Below, one piece after another: positions 30,701 through 40,700 of a DNA stretch of 64,000 bases. This DNA comes from Tridacna crocea (lineage: Eukaryota; Mollusca; Bivalvia; Cardiida; Cardiidae): the NCBI GenBank assembly GCA_943736015.1, contig OX031071.1, forward strand, positions 13,860,119 through 13,924,118, given 5' to 3'. The notes beneath the pieces are model-generated. The model was not told where the DNA came from and did no database searches. It saw nothing but the letters and a program-made list of their open reading frames with translations. The stretch's first letter is position 1. The number at the start of each line of letters is the position of its first letter. The position numbers and the translations under genes are program-made.

Positions 30701-31020
30701 GAAAGCATTTGCAGACGGACAAAATAAAGGTGACTGAAAATTTGAAATTTGTTTTAAGTAGGGTAGAAAACTTTGTGGGAAAAGGAGAAAATGCTGGTTA
30801 CCAGCATTTTCTCCTTTTTCCCACAATGTTTTCTAAAGCCTTCTTTCTCAGGGTCGTCAAAAGTAGGGATTGTGTGGTAATAGGTTAAGCTACAAGGACA
30901 ATATACAATTTCCACCGGTTCATGCTGCTAAGACTACATACCAGTTAATTTTACATTAGCTCTCCATCAGCACATGCAATATTGGCAATACAGCAGTACA
31001 TATTGCTTATGTTATCCATC
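27740..31020. repeat. 52-bp minisatellite with decayed margins
   Basis: The regular core, about 27947-30440, holds nearly 50 copies of a 52-bp unit (GGCCACAAGGGCTACATAGC, AGTCCATTTTAGTTAGG, TTACCCACCGGTATA). Units differ at a few recurrent sites (CACCGG/CGCCAG/CACCAG; TTAGG/TCGGG/TCAGG). Both margins (27740-27946 and 30441-31020) hold ever more diverged units, and the right margin is interrupted by a MITE-A. The period is not a multiple of three and no ORF crosses it. Confidence 0.95.
30658..30888. mobile_element. MITE-A copy within the minisatellite margin
   Basis: TTAACTCATTTACAAACGAC to GTGTGGTAATAGGTTAA with intact hairpin, splitting a decayed minisatellite unit. Confidence 0.85.
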
Positions 31021-31189
31021 AGTAGGATCGTACATGTGACATACCTTAAAACCAGTTTAAATTGTTGTGATCGATCCGCCTATTACTAGTATTTTACAGT
31101 GGTTGTCAAGTAATTCATATTATCTAGGCCGCCCACTTAGGTAACAGTCAGACAGACAGACAGACATAAATCGCATTGTGGGAAAATTG

Positions 31190-31458
31190 GTTGTATCGGT
31201 TGTATTGGGGTTTAACGCAACTTTAACAGCTATGGTCATATCATGGCGGTCGGTGACGCACATGTGTTTCCTGGCTTTCTCATACCAGTACTAACACTAT
31301 ACTTTCTTTCCAAAGCCACCGACTACTTTTCTCACTTACTTCAACAGAGGTGAGAGGCGAAAATACGCCGGAAAGAAAGTTTGCCTCAACCGGTTATCGA
31401 ACTCACAACCACCAGGTTATGAGTCCGACACGCTCACCACTTAGCCACCCGGGCGGGC
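31190..31458 (-). mobile_element. tRNA-derived SINE
   Basis: The minus-strand head carries A box TGGCTAAGTGGTGAG (31433-31447) and B box GAGTTCGATAACC (31392-31404), followed by a non-tRNA body (TTTCCGGCGTATTTTCGCC ... GGAAACACATGTG) and a TTAAACCCCAATACAACC tail. Related body fragments occur near 36430-36600 and 39005-39080. Confidence 0.7.
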
Positions 31459-31799
31459 CATTGTGGGAAAAGAAGCAATGACATGTAACAAGACATTCCA
31501 TCTAGTTCTAAAATGCTTCAAATTCTGGAATACTGATTGGATGAAAAGCTTCTTATCATTACTTGATCTCATTTCTGCTGCATTTTTCTTTTATTTTAGG
31601 AAGAAGACACATAGAACATGGAACAAGAATAGCAACAAAGAAAATCTTAGCCAAGTCAAGATGTGCACGTGTAGCATGTCACCTGTACCAGCTCTCAGAA
31701 AGGCGGAAATTTCACAAATGAAGTTTCTTTGAAGACTTCTCCTCATAATATAAAAAAGTTGTTATCAGTTTATCAATTGTTATCGCATCCAAATAATTA

Positions 31800-32027
31800 T
31801 TAACTCTTTAGCACACAATCCCGACTTTTAACACCCCTGGGAAAGAAGCCTTTTGAAAACATTGCAGGAAAAGGAGAAAATGCTGGTAACCAGCATTTTC
31901 TCCTTTTTCCCACAATGTTTTCTTCCTTTCCTAAAACAAAATTTGAAAAAATTCTTTAGTCAAATTCATTTTGTCGTATGCAAATGCTTTCAATTTGGAC
32001 CAGTCTAAAATTTTGTCGTTTGGTAAA
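31800..32027. mobile_element. MITE-A copy
   Basis: TTAACTCTTTAGCACACAAT to GTCGTTTGGTAAACC; the right end lacks TTAA. Confidence 0.8.
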
Positions 32028-32099
32028 CCAAAAATAAGTGTAAGGAAATACTAGATCTATAAGTGATTTGCAGTTCGTTCATTCTTAAATCCTAGTTAC

Positions 32100-32300
32100 C
32101 ACGGCCCATGTTCAAAACCATTCTTGAGAATGTTCTTGGGCCTATTCTCCAGCATTTTCTCTATTTGTAAGTATCACAACTTCTGATTGGCTAAACCGAA
32201 TGGTTTAGCCAATCAGAAGTTGTGTTAATTTCAAATGCAGAAAATTGTGGAGAATAAGACTAAGAACGTTCTTAAGAATGGTGGTGAATACGGGCCCAGG
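32100..32300. mobile_element. MITE-J copy
   Basis: Outer inverted blocks GGCCCATGTTCAAAACCATTC and GAATGGTGGTGAATACGGGC; central palindrome CACAACTTCTGATTGGCTAA and inverse. Confidence 0.8.
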
Positions 32301-33337
32301 GCGGTCAGTATCCTGATAAGATAAAGTTTGGGCTGTCAACTTTAAAAGCAAATTGTGATTAGAAAATCTTCCCGCCACATACTTGATCAAACATTCCAGT
32401 CCTCGCCTAATGATTGATAAAGTAATATTTTCCGGTGTCGTGCTGTGTATTCTGGGTAACTTTCAAGGGAGCTACTTGTACGCAAAATGCACTGGCTTTT
32501 GCGTACACTTTGCATGAGAAAGAAAGAAATGACTGACAAACTTGCCAAAAATCGTCATCAGATGCCACAAATATCGGATCTGATAAGAGTTAGCATTGTG
32601 ATAAATTTTAAAATCAAGCGAATCTTAGCAAGTTTAATACAGAATGTCAAATTCTTTTTATCACATAACGGTATTTCGCAAATGACAAATCTGTAGATCT
32701 ATGCACCTGCTATGTATCACTCACTTCTATGAAATACGTTGAAAATGACGTCAAAAATGACGTCATACAGGCGTGATATCAAAAGCGTTTAAGATAAGAA
32801 AATTCGTGACAGCTATAGCCTATTACACAGAAAACAAGGGAAGTTATGTTATAAAATACCTTCTATGATTAAACGTAGGTATATTAGTACTTTTAGACGA
32901 TCCTAGGACACTTACCCCATTTAAATTGGCACTTCGCGCCTTGGCTAACTTCAGTAAATCTATTTCTTTTGCGTACAGATGTAGAATGAAGTTTTCGAGG
33001 TAAACCGACGATATAGATCTACATGACATACTGGAATTTGTCCTTCACTCTTTTTCCATTAAGTCAAGATTGTAAAATGAAAACAACAAATAACCTGCGC
33101 TCCCTTTACAAATATTTGCCGTACGTGACGGTTGATATGAATTTACGGGAGAAAAGTGAATGTTCATTTTGATCATGCGTCCAGCGAGCCAATATATCGA
33201 AACGTCGAATACCACGTGATCACTATTCATAAAAAAAGTAGATCTATAATGCAAAAGTTTTACCGTGAAAAACGAAAAGTCGTAGTGTAGAGAATACAGT
33301 AGTGATGACATGAAATAGCAAGTGACAAGTTTGAAAG
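32301..33337 (+). other. Upstream region of the first Mab-21-like gene
   Basis: No repeat family recognised here; probable promoter and 5' leader. No convincing TATA box. Contains the paired CRE motifs listed separately. Confidence 0.4.
32746..32765. promoter_or_regulatory. Two tandem CRE motifs
   Basis: TGACGTCA at 32746-32753 and again at 32758-32765, separated by AAAA, about 575 bp upstream of the ATG at 33338. Full 8-bp CREB/ATF sites; function inferred only. Confidence 0.5.
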
Positions 33338-34888
33338 ATGGCCCATATGGAAGACGATGAACAATTTTCACTCAAATTGTCTAAATGTATGGATCTTTCA
33401 GGATATAGTTTTAGAATGATTAAATACCGTCAATATATGAACGGAAACATGGACCAATGGTATAACACAAACAAAGCTATTTGCAATCACACAGTTATAA
33501 CGACAGGAGGCAAAGGTGAAGGGACAGCAAAATATTTTGAAAGTGACGTTGATCGGCTATTTACCTTAGAAGGTATCGTGTGCGTAAACGCCGATGAAGT
33601 AGAAGTTCCAAAACTGACTTGTGATGAAAGTAATAATTTGGAAAATGATATCTCTAGAGGTCAGGCTCCAGATAAATCAGGGCCAGCAGCAGATGGCGAT
33701 ATTTATATTCAAAATCTGACAGTAGCTGAGGTAAAGACTAGATCCTGCTTCCCGAGATACCAAAATACAGGCATAACAGTGTTTAAACTCGATACCTATG
33801 GCTGTTCGTCAGGGTATGGGAGGCTTAGACTTCGTCATTTAACAGAAGGCCCATACAAAGAATGCATTCAACGTTTTCTAGTGAAGGAAGCTGGTGTATT
33901 CTACCTAACGAATGAGTTTTCTGCGCTAAATTTAGACAAAAAACAAATGTTTGACGTCAACCTTAAATCAATTGATGCCATGACAAAGACAGGCCCATCA
34001 GTCCCTCATAGTAACTCACACATCAGTTATGATTTTGTAAGTGGGATAGTCTGTGAGGACAGTTGTCTACTTCAAGAATGGGCACATCGTCCAAGGTCAG
34101 GGTACTGGCCACCACCAGAGGTCGTAAGAAGAGTCTGCAGTACGAAAGGTCAGATTGTACCTGTGGCCGATAGAAAGAGTCAATATCCTCAGACTCAATG
34201 GAGAATTTGTTTTACGGAAGCGGAGTTGCTTCTTATGAGATCATTGAATGAATGCCAGATAAAAGTGTACATTGTCATTAAACTGGTATCGAAGTCAAGG
34301 TTGAAGCCGATTTGCAAAAATGTTTCATCCTATGTCATCAAAAACCTTGTAATGTGGCTGGTAGAACAATATCCGACGACATTCTTTAAAACAAATCTAC
34401 TGTTTCAGCGGTGTATGGACGCACTTCACGTTTTAAGGGAATGCATACAAGATGGAAAACTTCAAAGCTATATGATTACTGGAAGAAATTTACTGAAAGA
34501 CGCCATGTCTTCGTGTCAAAGACAGGCATTGCTAGAAAAGATAGATAGTTTGATTTTGTTAAGAGTTGGACTGTTTCAGTGTATTGTTGGATTAGGCAAC
34601 ACACTCGATCCCGAATATTATGAGTTGGAGAAAGTGATAAAAAAAAGTCATTTACGAGATGAAGTTGAAACGCTGTTATTAAGAAAGAACGTGGAATTTA
34701 AGAAAATTGAATGCGAGTGGTTTAACCATAGATACAGAGTAGAATTCGAAGATCTTGTAAAAAAACATGAACAGTACAATGAAATTGATGAACAGATGCA
34801 AGCTCTGCTAGTTCCATGCAAGGACAGTATAGCTCCCACAGACTTCCTCGCAGTCTTTAACGAAAGGCTCAAAGATGTGTTGACATAA
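33338..34888 (+). CDS. Mab-21/cGAS-like nucleotidyltransferase, copy 1
   Basis: Intronless 516-residue ORF. The start has A at -3 and G at +4; an in-frame Met four codons in (33347) aligns with the paralogue's start. N-terminal half: TTGGKGEG at 55-62 then ESDVDRL at 68-74, the G[G/S]...hDhD nucleotidyltransferase signature with D70 and D72; the likely third acid is D232 in ISYDFVSGI. C-terminal half: Mab-21 motifs TGPSVP (219-224), HRPRSGYWPPPE, QWRICFTEAELLLMRSLNE and a helical bundle (YIVIKLVSKS...). Known members (cGAS, cGLRs) make cyclic dinucleotides or related products on sensing nucleic acid; other Mab-21 proteins have no known catalysis. The cGAS zinc-ribbon is not obvious. Role here, probably innate immunity, is inferred from family expansion in bivalves. 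The paralogue lies 4.4 kb downstream, same strand. Confidence 0.85.
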   Translation: MAHMEDDEQFSLKLSKCMDLSGYSFRMIKYRQYMNGNMDQWYNTNKAICNHTVITTGGKGEGTAKYFESDVDRLFTLEGIVCVNADEVEVPKLTCDESNNLENDISRGQAPDKSGPAADGDIYIQNLTVAEVKTRSCFPRYQNTGITVFKLDTYGCSSGYGRLRLRHLTEGPYKECIQRFLVKEAGVFYLTNEFSALNLDKKQMFDVNLKSIDAMTKTGPSVPHSNSHISYDFVSGIVCEDSCLLQEWAHRPRSGYWPPPEVVRRVCSTKGQIVPVADRKSQYPQTQWRICFTEAELLLMRSLNECQIKVYIVIKLVSKSRLKPICKNVSSYVIKNLVMWLVEQYPTTFFKTNLLFQRCMDALHVLRECIQDGKLQSYMITGRNLLKDAMSSCQRQALLEKIDSLILLRVGLFQCIVGLGNTLDPEYYELEKVIKKSHLRDEVETLLLRKNVEFKKIECEWFNHRYRVEFEDLVKKHEQYNEIDEQMQALLVPCKDSIAPTDFLAVFNERLKDVLT

Positions 34889-35017
34889 TTCACCTTAATC
34901 ATACCGTGTAGATTCCATATGGCCCACATGGTTCTCTGTTTCTCTATGATACAAATCTTGAAGCTGAAGGGGACTGCCATGTTAGGAGTTTGTTATTAAA
35001 CCTTTTCTTAGATTGAA

Positions 35018-35370
35018 TTTAAGGTAAGACCTGTGTAATGCACTTCCGGTGAAAATTCTAAATGGTTGATAAATAAGAATAAATAAGGATTTATGCAGAA
35101 ATAATATTTTTGCACATTTCTAACGGATCAGAAATTCCGTTTATGTCTATCTTGAAATTATTTTTTGATACTTTTGTCAGTTTTCTGAAAAGGGGGGTAA
35201 TTATTATCTCTTTTTGAATTGAGAATAAATGATAATTCAAAGAAGGAAAAAATGGAAAAAATGAATTGGTTAAAGTCGTTCAATAATACTCATTTTTAAT
35301 TATAGCTAATTTTGCAGGATGATATTTTAGTGGAAAAAGCTGTTTTCCATTACACAGGTCTTACCTTAAA
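35018..35370. mobile_element. MITE-G copy, complete
   Basis: TTAA|GGTAAGACCTGTGTAATG ... CATTACACAGGTCTTACC|TTAA: 19-20 bp perfect inverted repeats with TTAA on both sides. It lies about 130 bp after the first Mab-21 stop codon and shows the empty site for the 8024-8485 insertion. Confidence 0.85.
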
Positions 35371-35549
35371 TAGAAACTTTGGTGATTTCAAAGTTAGTGG
35401 AATATAAAAACCAAACTCTGTTGGGGGTCCTTGCGGACCCAGTTTTTGCAGAACCATTTCCTTGCTTCTAAATGAATTAAGCTATGCCCAAAGCTTCTAC
35501 ACAAAGCATCATTCTTTTTCAGCAAGAGGGGCTACGTTTGAGAAAGACA

Positions 35550-35660
35550 GGAAACACATGCACAGGAGCACTGACCGCCATGACATTAACTGTTAAAAAG
35601 GCGTTAAACGCCAATTCAGTCAATCAAGGGGCTGTGCAGGCTGACACGGGTCGGAGTCTT
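35550..35660. repeat. PAL-E relic
   Basis: Decayed GCTGACACGGG / CACTGACCG inverted blocks; the overlapping ORF is chance. Confidence 0.35.
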
Positions 35661-35788
35661 TTTGTTACTTGTCAGTTTTCAGCCTGTCAAAGTACTCTTC
35701 TAACTCACGATTCAGTCATTTCTGCGACAAAATGGATACATACGTGTCATGGTACGACTTTCTTGGTACACTGCTAAAAGAGGATGCG

Positions 35789-35973
35789 TTAACCCATTAT
35801 CACACAACCCTACTTTTGACGACCCTGAGAAAGAAGCATTCGGAAAACATAGCGGTAAAAGGAGAAAATGCTTCACATAACAAATTTCAAATCTTCAGTC
35901 ACTTTTATTTTGTCGTCTGCAAATGCTCTCGATTTGTACAAATCTAAAATATCGTCTTTTGATAATGACTTAA
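35789..35973. mobile_element. MITE-A copy, one hairpin arm missing
   Basis: TTAACCCATTATCACACAAC to TTTTGATAATGACTTAA. Confidence 0.75.
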
Positions 35974-36009
35974 GCTTATGTTCTTCTTTTTTTGAAAACT
36001 TATCTTTTA

Positions 36010-36135
36010 TATTGTATAAATATAAACCATTCGGTTTAGCCAATCAGACTGAGTTGTGTGACTTTTAAGTTTGGGAAAAACCTGGAGAATAAGACTGACA
36101 AGGTTCTTAAGAATGGTTAGTGAATACATACCCTG
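36010..36135. mobile_element. MITE-J half
   Basis: AAACCATTCGGTTTAGCCAA then AGAATAAGACTGACAAGG and GAATGGTTAGTGAATAC. Confidence 0.6.
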
Positions 36136-36207
36136 GTTGGCAGTAGGACATCTGATAACGTTATGAATTATTTGATTATATGGTTTATCACCCGTTGATT
36201 GCATCAT

Positions 36208-36414
36208 CTTACGAACGAAGTCCGTAACAAAGAAACAAATGAATAAATGCATGGCAGAAATAAGGATCGGAGCGGGATTCGAACTCCGAACTCCCGGACG
36301 CAAAGCCAATACCCTAACCACTGAGCCAAAGAGATATCTCCCTGACGCAGTAGCCAGGTATTGTATTTAAATCGGGAGTATATGCCATGCAGGAAGGAGT
36401 GGTCTCCCGTAACA
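36208..36414 (-). repeat. Solo LTR of the TRIM family
   Basis: 207 bp, minus orientation, TGTTACGGGAGACC to TTCGTTCGTAAG, with the same A and B boxes as the 7 kb LTRs. Flanked by ATCAT on both sides (36203-36207, 36415-36419), the target duplication expected of a solo LTR. Confidence 0.85.
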
Positions 36415-36424
36415 ATCATCATTT

Positions 36425-36600
36425 CATTTATATCGTGGCTGCTAGATCACATATACATGCTTTCCCGGAGTTTCTGTGACTAGTATGTCGCACAATCTTC
36501 TTCCAAGGCCACTGACTGCTTTCCCACATAATCATCCTCGATACCTTGTCGCCCCGAGCTGGGGCGCCACCAGGCTCGGCTAAGTGTGGCATGATTATAA
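36425..36600. mobile_element. SINE body fragment
   Basis: TGCTTTCCCGGAGTTTCTG and TTCCAAGGCCACTGACTG match the body of the 31 kb SINE; no tRNA-like head. Confidence 0.45.
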
Positions 36601-36662
36601 GAATCTGAGCGGCACCCTTTAAGATATAAGACGTGTTAAAAGTGGAAGGGTGACAAAACTGA

Positions 36663-36906
36663 TTAACTCTTTACTACACGATGATGACTTTTAGCGACCC
36701 TGAGGAAGAAGCCTTTTAAAAAACATTGTGGGAAAGGAGAAAATGCTGGTAACCCAGCATTTTCTCCTTTTCCCACAAGTTTTTTTTTTTTTATATTTTA
36801 TCGCATTAAATAAAAAATTGCGTCATTTGAACTACTTTGAAATTGTCGTCTGCAAATGCTTTCTAGTTGGATAGGTCTAAAATTTTGCCATTTGGTAATG
36901 GGTTAA
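36663..36906. mobile_element. MITE-A copy with a T-run in one flank
   Basis: TTAACTCTTTACTACACGAT to TTTGGTAATGGGTTAA. Confidence 0.8.
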
Positions 36907-37177
36907 ATGACATTAGCTTCCCGATGGTTTTGAAAATCCACTTAAAATTATAGTTAAAGGAAGTTGCATCATCTGGCGGAAAAATATAAATTACCAGCTG
37001 ATAACCCATTCAGCATAAATGAATCGGTCTTGAATGATTTTGAATCCAATTAGTTGTAAGTATACATATATATAATTTTCCACTTTTAACTTATTCTTTA
37101 TTGCATGTATTAAAGGCACATTAAATTCAATTTTGACGCCATATTTTTTTTTTATAAGAGAAAGTTGATATTTTACA

Positions 37178-37500
37178 TTAACTCTTTACCAAACGATAAA
37201 ATTCTAAACTGGACCAATTTGAAAGCACTGGCACACGACAAAATAAATGTAACTAAAAAATTGAAATGTTTCCAGCAGGGTGGAAAACATTGTGGAAAAG
37301 GAAAAAAATGCTGGTAACCATCATTTTTTCCTTTTCCGACAATGTTTCCTACTCATTATTCTACAGAAAAAAAATTGTTTCCAGCAGGGTGGAAAACATT
37401 GTGGGAAAAGGAAAAAAATGCTGGTAACCAGCATTTTCTCCTTTTCCCATAATGTTTCCTACTCATTATTCTACAGAAAAAAAAAAAAAATAAGATCAGG
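37178..37500. mobile_element. MITE-A copy with duplicated hairpin
   Basis: TTAACTCTTTACCAAACGAT start, then two tandem copies (about 105 bp each) of hairpin plus flank (GTTTCCAGCAGGGTGG ... CATTATTCTACAGAAAA). The far end is lost in an A-run. Confidence 0.8.
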
Positions 37501-37699
37501 CACAAAGTAAACAAAAGACACAGCTACCTGGCAGGTTTTAACCTAGTTTTGAAATAATTCTCTCTGTCAGTTACTATCGCTCGGACCTCTACATCATGGG
37601 CTACGTCTTTCAAAATTCCAGTATGGGTTTCCAGGGCTTAACGTTTTGATTCTGTATATATATATTTCTGAGGGTATAAAATACTTTTTGATGTCTCAT

Positions 37700-38167
37700 T
37701 ATTTCATACTTTCCGTTAGGATATCGAGAAATAGCAGTGAAAATTTTTTTTTCGATCTTACACTGGTACCACCAGTGAAAATACCGATTTTCACGTTCTT
37801 GTTGTCTAGGTAAATTGCGCGTGCCTCACAACCAGATAGGAAATATGACGCCATATACCTTACATTTCTCGCGCTTGACGTAATACTACATGTAATGCGT
37901 TGCTATGCGGGAGGGGTACGCCACGGGGAATAACGGAAAAGAACTGTACTGGATTTTGATAAAGCTCCTCCCAGAAAGGGTTAAAAGCATAAATAAATAG
38001 AATATTTACTTTTGTCGGTGAAAGATCGAAATCTATTTCATCGAGTGAACAACATCGGTTATATTTTCACTCGTGGCTGCGCCACTCGTGAAAATATCAC
38101 CGATGGTGTTCACTCGATGAAATAAATTTCGATCTTTCACCGAAAAAAAAAACCAAATATCCTCTAT
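37700..38167. mobile_element. PAL-H monomer
   Basis: Starts TTATTTCATACTTTCCG, holds TACACTGGTACCACCAGTG, and ends in a long hairpin (GTGAAAGATCGAAATCTATT ... inverse) and CAAATATCCTCTA. Half of the dimer at 50482-51384. Confidence 0.75.
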
Positions 38168-38319
38168 TACTTAAAGCAGAATTTAACTGTCTGTTTGGTT
38201 TCAGAGACAGACAAGTGTCTATAACTTTTTCTAAATGGACTTTGAATTCAATCAGTTTTCTACAATGATTAAAGACAACCTGGAGAAAAGGGAAATTTGT
38301 GACACATCACGCAAAAAGG

Positions 38320-38430
38320 GACCTTCCGGGAATTGCGAAAAGTGTCAGCCATGGTCAGAGTGCGCGAATTGCGCAGGCTGACCAGGGTTGACACTTTTCG
38401 CTTTGATGACATTTTCTGTATGAAAAGTGG
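38320..38430. repeat. PAL-E hairpin element
   Basis: GCGAAAAGTGTCAGCCATGG and inverse around GCGAATTGCGC. Confidence 0.75.
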
Positions 38431-38683
38431 TCATTCTACCTTGTTATACAATCATTTTTTGAATTATCAACTAAAACTGACCACACTATCATAGATCTGT
38501 TTTCATCTAATTGACGAACAGAATTTCCCAGATGATCCTTTTTGTGCAATAGGTCACATTTTAATTATATTTAAAATTTGCTGAGTTATCGATGAACCTC
38601 TGTGTCATTTTCAACATGATCAAATCTCTAGGGAAGTTTTTTTAATTTTTTTTTTGTCATAAACCTGCTGAGTCTGATATACA

Positions 38684-38763
38684 TGTCGGCTGTTTAGTTC
38701 GAAAACCTCGTAACCACAGCTTGATAGAAGCTGTAGTTTTGCGGTTTTCGAATTAAACCGAGG
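38684..38763. repeat. PAL-F hairpin element
   Basis: GTTCGAAAACCTCGTAACCA and inverse; further copies at 52674-52750 and 56820-56895. Confidence 0.7.
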
Positions 38764-38859
38764 ATGTAGCCCTACAGATAGCCAAATTTTGGGCTCCTTC
38801 ACTTTGACCAAAGGCCCCCGCCCCCCCTCTCCCCCACCACCACACACACACACACCTTT

Positions 38860-38867
<8 letters not shown>

Positions 38868-38907
<40 letters not shown>

Positions 38908-38949
38908 AAGAAAGACAGAAAGAGAAGAAACGGGGAAAGATAACACAGA

Positions 38950-38989
<40 letters not shown>

Positions 38990-38995
38990 TAGAAA
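38868..38995. repeat. (GA)n microsatellite, two blocks
   Basis: GA runs at about 38860-38906 and 38948-38988, with a CACACACACAC tract just before. Confidence 0.95.
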
Positions 38996-39278
38996 GATTA
39001 ATTGGTTAATTGCATGTTATATCGCGGAGGCCAGTGCACCTATCAGTGCTTTCCATGAGTTTCTGTTACCAGTACTCTGATCTTAGGTCTACACTGTCCA
39101 ACACAATATTTTATACCTTTGAAATCAAATTGAAAAAAGCAGAGTTTGTGTTTTGACTAGTATGTTGCTTTTTTTATTTAGCAGGTTAACGATAAATGCA
39201 AATAACAACTTCATCAAGTCATCGTGGGGAGAAAGACAGATTCAAGTATATGAGAAACCACACTTATATATTTTACAA

Positions 39279-40700
39279 ATGGAAAATTCACAATGTTTTT
39301 CTGGCCAGCTATCAGACTGTATGGATTTATCTGGATACAGTATCAATATGATACATCACAGGCAAAAAATGAACACCCGTCTTGATGAAATATATAACAG
39401 AGAAGCGACGCCAATAACTAAAATAACCGTTCTTACCACCGGGGCAAAAGGGGAAGGTACTGCAAAATATTTCGAGAGTGACATAGATAGACTATGTACT
39501 CACGGAGAAATGGTCTGCATCGACACAAATGACGTACAAACAGAAAAGATGGCATACGTGGACAAAGGATTACTAAAGACCATTTTCATAAGCAACCCAA
39601 AAGGTTGTTTCCCTGGATACACTCGCTTAGAACTTTTGAGACTGGGTAATGGAAATTTCGAAAATGTTATCAAAGCCTCACTTGACACAGAAGGTGACAA
39701 AATGTATTTAGCAAACAATTTTCCTAAACTACCTGGACAGTTTGTGATGTATGACATCAATGCGATGCTGATAGATACGTACAAAAGAACGGGACCCTCG
39801 GTGTCGGCAAGTAATCTAGACATCAGTTACGACTATGTGTATGGAATACTATTCGATGGTAGGCGATTTCTGGTCAATTGGTCGAAAAGACCGCGCGAGC
39901 ACGATTGGCCGACGCCGGATCTAATCGGAAAGGTTCTCGACACCAAAGGTCACGTGGTTCCAGTCGCCAGTAAGAACACGAAGTATCTGGAGACAGAATG
40001 GAGAATTTGTTACACCGAAGCTGAACTTATACTTTTAAAATCACTGAATGAGTATCATATAAAAGTATTTATTCTTCTTAAACTGGTCTCGAAATCCTTC
40101 TTTCACTCAATCACAAAAGAAGTATCCTCTTACATCAACAAGAATGTGATTTTCTGGATGGCTGAAAAGAACCCATTCTCATCCTTCACTAGAGACACCC
40201 TCTTTGAAAGATTTATAGAATCGCTGTGCTTTTTACGTGACCGTGTTTTGGAAGGTACCCTTGCAAACTATATCATAGAAGAGAGAAATCTTTTGGAGGG
40301 TCGAATCTCGAAATCTCAAGGGAAAGAAATCGCAGATCTCGTCAACAATTTCGTATCATCAGAATCCAATTGGTTACATCCGCTTAAAATTGGGTCTGTG
40401 TTCAGATCGCTTCAACAGATACCTGAAGATCTCAAAGAGAGAAGCAAAAAACGTGATCAAGCTGAAATTTTACTCTTACGCAAAAACGAGGTATTTAAGA
40501 GAGTCCAATGTTCTTTGTACGGCAATGAAAATCCAAACAATGAAACAGGTGTACCTGAAAAGCTTGCCGATGACGCGGAATGGAATCACCTTGGTGAAAA
40601 CCTTCATAGCCTAGTTGTACCGGAGTTTCGCAGCCTTCAAGATTCTGGTGTCAAAACTTTTGACATTTACAAGGATACTTTGATGGAGATGCTTTCTTAA
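39279..40700 (+). CDS. Mab-21/cGAS-like nucleotidyltransferase, copy 2
   Basis: Intronless 473-residue protein if translation starts at 39279 (MENSQCFSGQLSDCMDLSGY). That Met aligns with the second Met of copy 1; the 42 codons before it look non-coding and include a splice-acceptor-like TTTTTTTATTTAG near 39180, so a 5' UTR exon upstream is likely. Signature TTGAKGEG at about 53-60, ESDIDRL with D68 and D70, third acid D185 in ISYDYVYGI. C-terminal motifs TGPSVS, KRPREHDWPTPD, EWRICYTEAELILLKSLNE, LLRKNEVFK follow copy 1 throughout. Clearly paralogous (many identical blocks) but diverged, so the duplication is not recent. The stop codon lies inside the TTAA of a MITE-A; because copy 1 ends at the equivalent residue, the protein is not truncated. 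Same functional inference and caveats as copy 1. Confidence 0.85.
   Translation: MENSQCFSGQLSDCMDLSGYSINMIHHRQKMNTRLDEIYNREATPITKITVLTTGAKGEGTAKYFESDIDRLCTHGEMVCIDTNDVQTEKMAYVDKGLLKTIFISNPKGCFPGYTRLELLRLGNGNFENVIKASLDTEGDKMYLANNFPKLPGQFVMYDINAMLIDTYKRTGPSVSASNLDISYDYVYGILFDGRRFLVNWSKRPREHDWPTPDLIGKVLDTKGHVVPVASKNTKYLETEWRICYTEAELILLKSLNEYHIKVFILLKLVSKSFFHSITKEVSSYINKNVIFWMAEKNPFSSFTRDTLFERFIESLCFLRDRVLEGTLANYIIEERNLLEGRISKSQGKEIADLVNNFVSSESNWLHPLKIGSVFRSLQQIPEDLKERSKKRDQAEILLLRKNEVFKRVQCSLYGNENPNNETGVPEKLADDAEWNHLGENLHSLVVPEFRSLQDSGVKTFDIYKDTLMEMLS

Noticed and set aside
31609-31740. Possible exon after an acceptor-like TTTTATTTTAG (basic translation KKTHRTWNKNSN...)
   Set aside because: No family resemblance, no matching donor or neighbouring exon, and more than one frame is equally open.
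35484-35777. 97-residue ORF downstream of the first Mab-21-like gene
   Set aside because: It crosses a PAL-E relic and has no protein-like conservation; likely chance.
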